From the NCBI RefSeq assembly GCF_020283565.1, contig NC_060063.1, positions 25,102,777 through 25,166,776 on the forward strand: a stretch of 64,000 bases of DNA, read 5' to 3'. The position numbers and the translations under genes were made by a program. Origin of the DNA: Trifolium pratense. Lineage: Eukaryota > Streptophyta > Magnoliopsida > Fabales > Fabaceae. The notes below the pieces were generated by a model. The model saw nothing but the letters and a program-made list of their open reading frames with translations, searched no databases and was not told where the DNA came from. Position 1 is the first letter of the stretch. Every line of letters starts with the position of its first letter. Positions 58,719-64,000 of the stretch are shown one piece after another.

Positions 58719-60823
58719 ATGGTTATTTTGAGGGAGCTAGATGAGGATGAGGGGAGAGTTCCTATTTCTTCTCCTAGTTATCTCGAGTGGGCGCAACAAG
58801 TTCGTGCCCACTATACTAGGGCTAACGGCGTTCTTAATAGCCGGGGGTTTTATTCGGAATTGTGGGGTTTTGATGTTGGGAGTAGTAGTAGTGATAGTGA
58901 TAGCAGTAGTGATAGTAGTAATGACAGTGATTGCGTCATAATCTCCCCTTCCTCTTTCACAGGAAAGCGGAAGAACCCCTGCCGAGATCTGGTCGTTGCT
59001 GACTACACTCCAGTCACCATGGAAGTTTCTTCAAAGTATACTAGTGTGGAAATGGTGAGGAGCTTTAGGAAAGCTGTCAAACTCTCTGATTCCCTTCCTC
59101 GTGAAGATTTGAATATAACCGAGCCCGTCAGGGAGGGCGAGTTCGTGTTTTTTCAGAATGTTACCCCGCCAGATTATTTCTATCTTTATACTGGCGTGAT
59201 CCAGCCCCTCAATATTTGGCTGCCTTTCACTTCTTTCCAGGCGGAGATGTTGAGGGTTCTTAATGTCGCCCCCACCCAACTCCATCCTAATAGTTGGGCC
59301 TTTATAAAAGCTTTTGAGGTAATGTGTTCAGGTTTTAACCTGGATCCCTCTGTTGGTGTTTTCTTCTCTTTTTACCAAATAAAGAACCTAAAACCTCAAT
59401 CTCTAGTTTCCCTTAGTAGTCAACCCAACCGTCGTCTCCTAAGCCTATATGCCTCCAATTTCAAAAACTTCAAAGACTCTTTCTTTCGGGTTCGCAATGA
59501 TGAGAAATTTCCTGATCTGATGTATAATGAGGTTGAGGATCCTTTATTTCCTTTCTATTGGACCAAAAACCCTAGGCTTATCAAGGGAGCCATCTTTGAG
59601 GCTTTGAGTGATTTTGAGCAAGATACCGTCAATTTCCTTGATTCCTATGCCCTTATGGATACCGCTGACGTTCTTAGGTGTGAGGGTAATAGTGGCGCCT
59701 TGGAGGAATATTTGCGTAAGTGGTAAATTTGTATCTTTCTTTATTTGTTTAATGTTGATCTCGCCTTGTTACTAACTTGTTTTTCTTTGCCTTCCTTGTT
59801 TTTGTAGAGAGAATGAGAACTATCTCGAATGAGGAAAGGTTGGCGTTTCTGGCAAAGGCTCGCCAACAGAAGGCGAGACCTGTTGCTACTGTAATTGATC
59901 CGTTGAAGCAGCTGCAAGTGGAGGAAGCTGCTATGAAGGAAGGGCGGAGCAAGAAGAAGCATGAGGGGCGGATTCGTGTTGAGATTCCTGGGAAAACGGC
60001 TGCTGAAGCGGAGGGAAATGAGGGTGTTGCTCCTCCTCCTCCCAAAAAACAAAAAATAGAGAGAGCTACTCAAAATGCTGGGGGTGCCGACAAGGGCAAA
60101 GGTGCGGCTTCCAGTTCTTCTCAGCCTCCTTCTCAAGACGCTGAAGCCGCTGCGCCCCTTTCCTGGAGTTCCTTCGATCCTCTGGAGTTTATTGAGAGAG
60201 GGGTAACCATGGTGGGTGACATGACTCGCTTTACCAATACTTCGACGGAAGACCTGAGGAAGAAAGCCTTAGAGTATGAAGTCAAGGGTACCCTCCTTAA
60301 TTATCTGTTGACAAACCGCCAGGAGCAAGAGGTTATGGAGGCGAGGCAGAAAGTGAAGATGGTTGATGATAACCTCGCTGATATTGAGAAGAGGTATTCT
60401 GAAACTAAGGCGAAGCTGGAGGGCGATATTAAGAAGTTGAAGGAAGAACGGGAGGGCGAGGCGGAGAGGCTGAGGAAAGAGTATGAGGAGAAGCTGGCTA
60501 AGATTAAAGAAAGCTATGCCGCTTCGGAGGCCAAGCTCAAGGAGAATGCTGCTGCCCAGGATGAGAAACTCTCTAAGCTATCCAAGGAGAAGGATGAAGC
60601 GGTACTGTCTGTTGGGACTTTAGCTGATGAGAAAACTAGATTGGAGAGTGATGTCACAGAGCTTCAGCTCTATGCCGCCAACCAATATGACGAGGGCTTT
60701 TCTTTTGCTATAGAACAGGTTAAGCTTCTTTTTCCAGATCTCGATGCTAAGCGCCTTGGTGAAGCTGATGCAATGAATCAAATTGTTGACGGCAAGCTCG
60801 TTCCCTATGTTCCTCCTCAGTGA
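58719..60823 (+). CDS. Cassette gene 3: 'putative gypsy type transposon' protein, one intron, 670 aa
   Basis: Exons 58719-59715 and 59808-60823 flank a 92-bp intron (TTGC/GTAAGT ... TTTTTGTAG/AGAG); joining keeps the frame for 671 codons. Residues about 55-71 are a Ser/Asp run. Residues about 135-310 (REGEFVFFQNVTPPDYFYLY, then LHPNSWAFIKAFEVMCSGF, FPFYWTKNPRLIKG) resemble the plant 'putative gypsy type transposon' domain (Transposase_28, PF04195), known from Tat/Ogre-like retroelements and their relatives. After a basic linker (PPPPKKQKIE), residues about 500-610 form a strong coiled coil. The protein ends DGKLVPYVPPQ. No polymerase, integrase or protease motif exists. Without splicing, the first exon would end at TAA 59724-59726. 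Role unknown; nucleic-acid binding or assembly is a guess. Confidence 0.72.
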
Positions 60824-61184
60824 ATGATCTCTTTTGTAATGATCTTATTTCTGCCCTTCTGTGGCTTTTTGTAATTATTTTGTATGCCCTTTTGTGGCTT
60901 TGAACAATTTGCCCCTTGGCTGGGTCCTTTATAAATTCCTTTATTCGCCTGATTTCTTCTCTTCATAACTTTATGAATTATTTTTGCATTACGTTGTGAT
61001 GTAACGCCTTCTGTTGTTCTCGTCTAGGAAACTTTGTCCTTGCACCTGTGACATCTTCAACTTTCTATAATAATTGTAAATTGGTACAAATAACTTTATA
61101 CCTGTTGACTTTTGGCGTTATAATGAATCGCCCGCTTTGGTTGTGTACAAGCTTCTTCTGGCGGTGTTGATAATCTCGCCCTTT
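60824..61184 (+). other. 3' region of cassette gene 3
   Basis: T-rich sequence without a coding frame, fitting a 3' UTR and terminator. CCTTCTGTGGCTTTTTGTAA and CCTTTTGTGGCTTTG are a short direct repeat near 60,855 and 60,889. Confidence 0.5.
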
Positions 61185-62296
61185 TCTTTGCTGTATCTTT
61201 TTCTGACGTACCCAACTCGTAAGACTTACAGGTAGCGCCAAGGCTTTGCAACCTTTTTAATTTTTCTTTTTCTGACGTACCCAACTCGTAAGACTTACAG
61301 GTAACGCCAAGGCTTTGCAACCTTTTTAATTTTTCTTTTTCTGACGTACCCAACTCGTAAGACTTACAGGTAACGCCAAGGCCTTTCAACCTTGTTTAAT
61401 TTTTCTTTTTCTGACGTACCCAACTCGTAAGACTTACAGGTAACGCCAAGGCTTTTCAACCTTGTTTAATTTTGCTTTTTCTGACGTACCCAACTCGTAA
61501 GACTTACAGGTAACGCCAAGGCTTTGCAACCTTTTTAATTTTTCTTTTTCTGACGTACCCAACTCGTAAGACTTACAGGTAACGCCAAGGCCTTTCAACC
61601 TTTTTAATTTTTCTTTTTCTGACGTACCCAACTCGTAAGACTTACAGGTAACGCGAAGGCCTTTCAACCTTTTTAATTTTTCTTTTTCTGACGTACCCAA
61701 CTCGTAAGACTTACAGGTAACGCCAAGGCTTTGCAACCTTTTTAATTTTTCTTTTTCTGACGTACCCAACTCGTAAGACTTACAGGTAACGCCAAGGCCT
61801 TTCAACCTTTTTAATTTTTCTTTTTCTGACGTACCCAACTCGTAAGACTTACAGGTAACGCCAAGGCTTTGCAACCTTTTTAATTTTTCTTTTTCTGACG
61901 TACCCAACTCGTAAGACTTACAGGTAACGCCAAGGCTTTGCAACCTTTTTAATTTTTCTTTTTCTGACGTACCCAACTCGTAAGACTTACAGGTAACGCC
62001 AAGGCTTTGCAACCTTTTTAATTTTTCTTTTTCTGACGTACCCAACTCGTAAGACTTACAGGTAACGCCAAGGCTTTGCAACCTTTTTAATTTTTCTTTT
62101 TCTGACGTACCCAACTCGTAAGACTTACAGGTAACGCCAAGGCCTTTCAACCTTTTTAATTTTTCTTTTTCTGACGTACCCAACTCGTAAGACTTACAGG
62201 TAACGCCAAGGCCTTGCAACCTTGTTTAATTTTTCTTTTTCTGACGTACCCAACTCGTAAGACTTACAGGTAACGCCAAGGCCTTTCAACCTTACA
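61185..62296. repeat. 69-bp minisatellite, 16 units
   Basis: The motif TCTGACGTACCCAACTCGTA starts at 61202, 61271, 61340, 61410, 61480, 61549 and then every 69 bp to 62170, with a last copy at 62240. Units are nearly identical, differing mostly at GGCTTTGC / GGCCTTTC and a T or G in the T-run. Each has the palindrome GTAAGACTTAC. Since 69 is 23 codons, the - strand stays open as a 23-residue repeat; the 70-bp units break it. I take this as a by-product rather than a gene. Tandem repeats in 3' untranslated regions are known for Ogre/Tat elements. Confidence 0.95.
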
Positions 62297-64000
62297 TTTG
62301 GTTCAGAGCTTTCATATGAGTTGATCTTGAATAATTTTTTGTTCAGAGTCCGCAGCTTAATCATGATTGCTGCAAATAAGCTTTGATACATTAGAAGTTC
62401 AACAATAATAATATATGAAAAATAAAACACACGAAAATGATACCGCCATGGGCGGTTTGTTGCGGCGCTTCTCGCCTAGCAAGAAAAACAATTATGTTTT
62501 GGCGTGACGAGACTGAGTTCCATTGCGGTAATCATCGCAGGATATGCTTCAACCTGAAATATTAGTTGGCGGCTTCTATTTCGCCGAATGGTATTCATGA
62601 CCAATTGCTTGTGTTTTTGCCTTCTCTTGGGAGAGTGTTGTACTCCAAATATTTTGCACATGCAAGGAGAATACACGGAATGTTATGAAAAAATAGAGTT
62701 AGAAATACAAAATTAATTAGTTATCTACATCTTGCATATCAATTCTTTGTATTTTTCTTTGGTGGCAGACTAATGTAGGGAGGAAATAGAGATGCTCACT
62801 TATTTGACTAATCCAGTAAAATTTAGTTGTAGCATAAATTAATTCTTTGCTATTTTTCAAAACCAATAATCAGTAATCAAGCATATATATATTGAGTCAA
62901 AGTAACTATAATACGATACCTTTTCTGTTTCAATGCCCTTCTTGAATGGTTATTTGAAACAATCTAAATTGCTTACTGTAAAAGCATGTAATTTTACATT
63001 ACCTTTCAGACAATAAATTCTGACAGGTTAAGACTAGTGTATGAAACATAAGTCATAACAATTTTGATCATATTGAACATGGATTGGCTTCTGTGATTTG
63101 GACCTAAAGTCTGAGATCATATCTTAAATAAATGGCTTATGAAAACAATTGGAAAATTGTGAAAGAAATATGAAAGAGTAAGAAGACTCAATTATCCAAC
63201 ATATATATATATATATTAATCACCTGTGGCAATAATTTAAAACTCAAGTGTCAAACAAACACATAAATATATTACTTGACAATTTGATAAACTCAATTAA
63301 TTTGATTGGTATGGTTAATACTATAAGTTGAAATAGAGTTTCTCCACTCATCACTGGTACTAAATATTTGATTGTTTAGCTCCAATATCGAATTGCTATA
63401 TATGTTAGGGTACTAGTGGATGAATGGGTAAGACTTGGTACTAGTTAGTGGCAGATGCAGAACACGTCGCCTATAAGGAAGTAGTTCTTTTATTTTCAAA
63501 ACTAATTTGTTCCATAACAAAAAGGCGGCTCCTTACCGGACTTGCAGTAACATGATTATCACATAATAAAGTAGCAAGGCATTTATACAAACTAACTCCT
63601 ACTAAATGGGACACTAAGAATCCACACTACTAAGTTAAAATTGACTAAGTCTTACTGACTAGTAGGCCCAGCGGATATACTCACCCACTGAGTTCAAATT
63701 TTTAGACTTAAATCAAACTTTTGTCCACAGATAACCCGAAATTTGTGTTATGATAATTTCAAAATAGAATACTTCAATTAACAACAGATATTATAATTGA
63801 CCAAATTAAGTTGACGGCGATAACTAATTAGCAATTGCCATGCTTTTGATAATTAGAAAGGAGCAAAAGATAAATATGAATATAGCAAACCAGCACCGAC
63901 GGCGACATCATACAGGTAGATTGAGTTTTTACTTTCCTCTATTCCGCTCGTTAGAGACGAAATTTGTGGTTGTTTGTGCTGCTACTTTCGTCGTCCTTGC
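62297..64000. other. Region after the minisatellite, mostly AT-rich intergenic
   Basis: 62,300-62,680 keeps the GC-richer, GGCG-containing style of the cassette (GCCATGGGCGG, GGCGGCTTCTATTTCGCCG) and may be its end. From 62,700 the sequence is AT-rich with no gene recognised. The last 100 bases (63,885-64,000) are again less AT-rich and could be the edge of a gene beyond the window; nothing can be assigned. Confidence 0.5.

Noticed and set aside
61096..62430. Minus-strand open frames of 97, 261 and 78 codons made of a 23-residue repeat
   Set aside because: The period 69 is divisible by three, so any stop-free frame through one unit runs through all; the 70-bp units shift it. There is no promoter or non-repeat domain.
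63885..64000. Possible exon at the right edge of the window
   Set aside because: Composition is gene-like but no frame, start or motif can be supported before the sequence ends.

Overview
This window is nuclear DNA of a flowering plant, most likely a legume of the Medicago, Trifolium and Pisum group. It is AT-rich, its genes are intron-split and far apart, and transposable elements fill most of the rest. The legume assignment rests on the look of the repeats (tRNA-derived SINEs, foldback MITEs, L1-type LINE) and on protein resemblance recalled from memory, not on a search.

Layout. 1-2937: AT-rich intergenic DNA with two copies of one SINE family. 2938-22856: a three-layer nest. A decayed L1-type LINE (+ strand) was split by a 13.3-kb Ty1/copia retrotransposon (8802-22082, coding on the - strand, 5-bp target duplication CGTAG). 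That element was itself split by a 5.0-kb non-autonomous LTR element (12914-17900, + strand, target duplication TGGAG). LTR divergence agrees with this order: about 12 differences in 1307 bp for the outer element and about 3 in 1177 bp for the inner one, both counted by eye. 22920-25858: another SINE, then two head-to-tail Helitron units with helicase remains, a CACTA end and the same 3' hairpin.

28,148-50,887 is the host gene island, all on the + strand. It holds a RopGEF (PRONE domain, 7 coding exons, 473 aa), BUD13 (RES splicing complex, 8 coding exons, 500 aa), KTI12/DRL1 (Elongator-associated, one coding exon, 304 aa) and a 3-ketoacyl-CoA synthase (one exon, 470 aa). Their introns and spacers carry many MITEs, several with clear 9-10 bp target duplications. 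The four genes work in unrelated processes (Rop signalling, pre-mRNA splicing, tRNA wobble modification, very-long-chain fatty acids), as is normal for plant chromosomes.

50,888-56,100 is intergenic, with a LINE 3' fragment, a SINE and MITEs. 56,600-62,700 is the least explained part. Three + strand genes (214, 106 and 670 aa), each with its own TATA box, lie close together. The last resembles the plant 'putative gypsy type transposon' family and has a frame-preserving 92-bp intron. A homogeneous 69-bp minisatellite (16 units, 61,185-62,296) follows. No polymerase, integrase or LTR was found with this cassette. 62,700-64,000 is AT-rich with no gene I could recognise.
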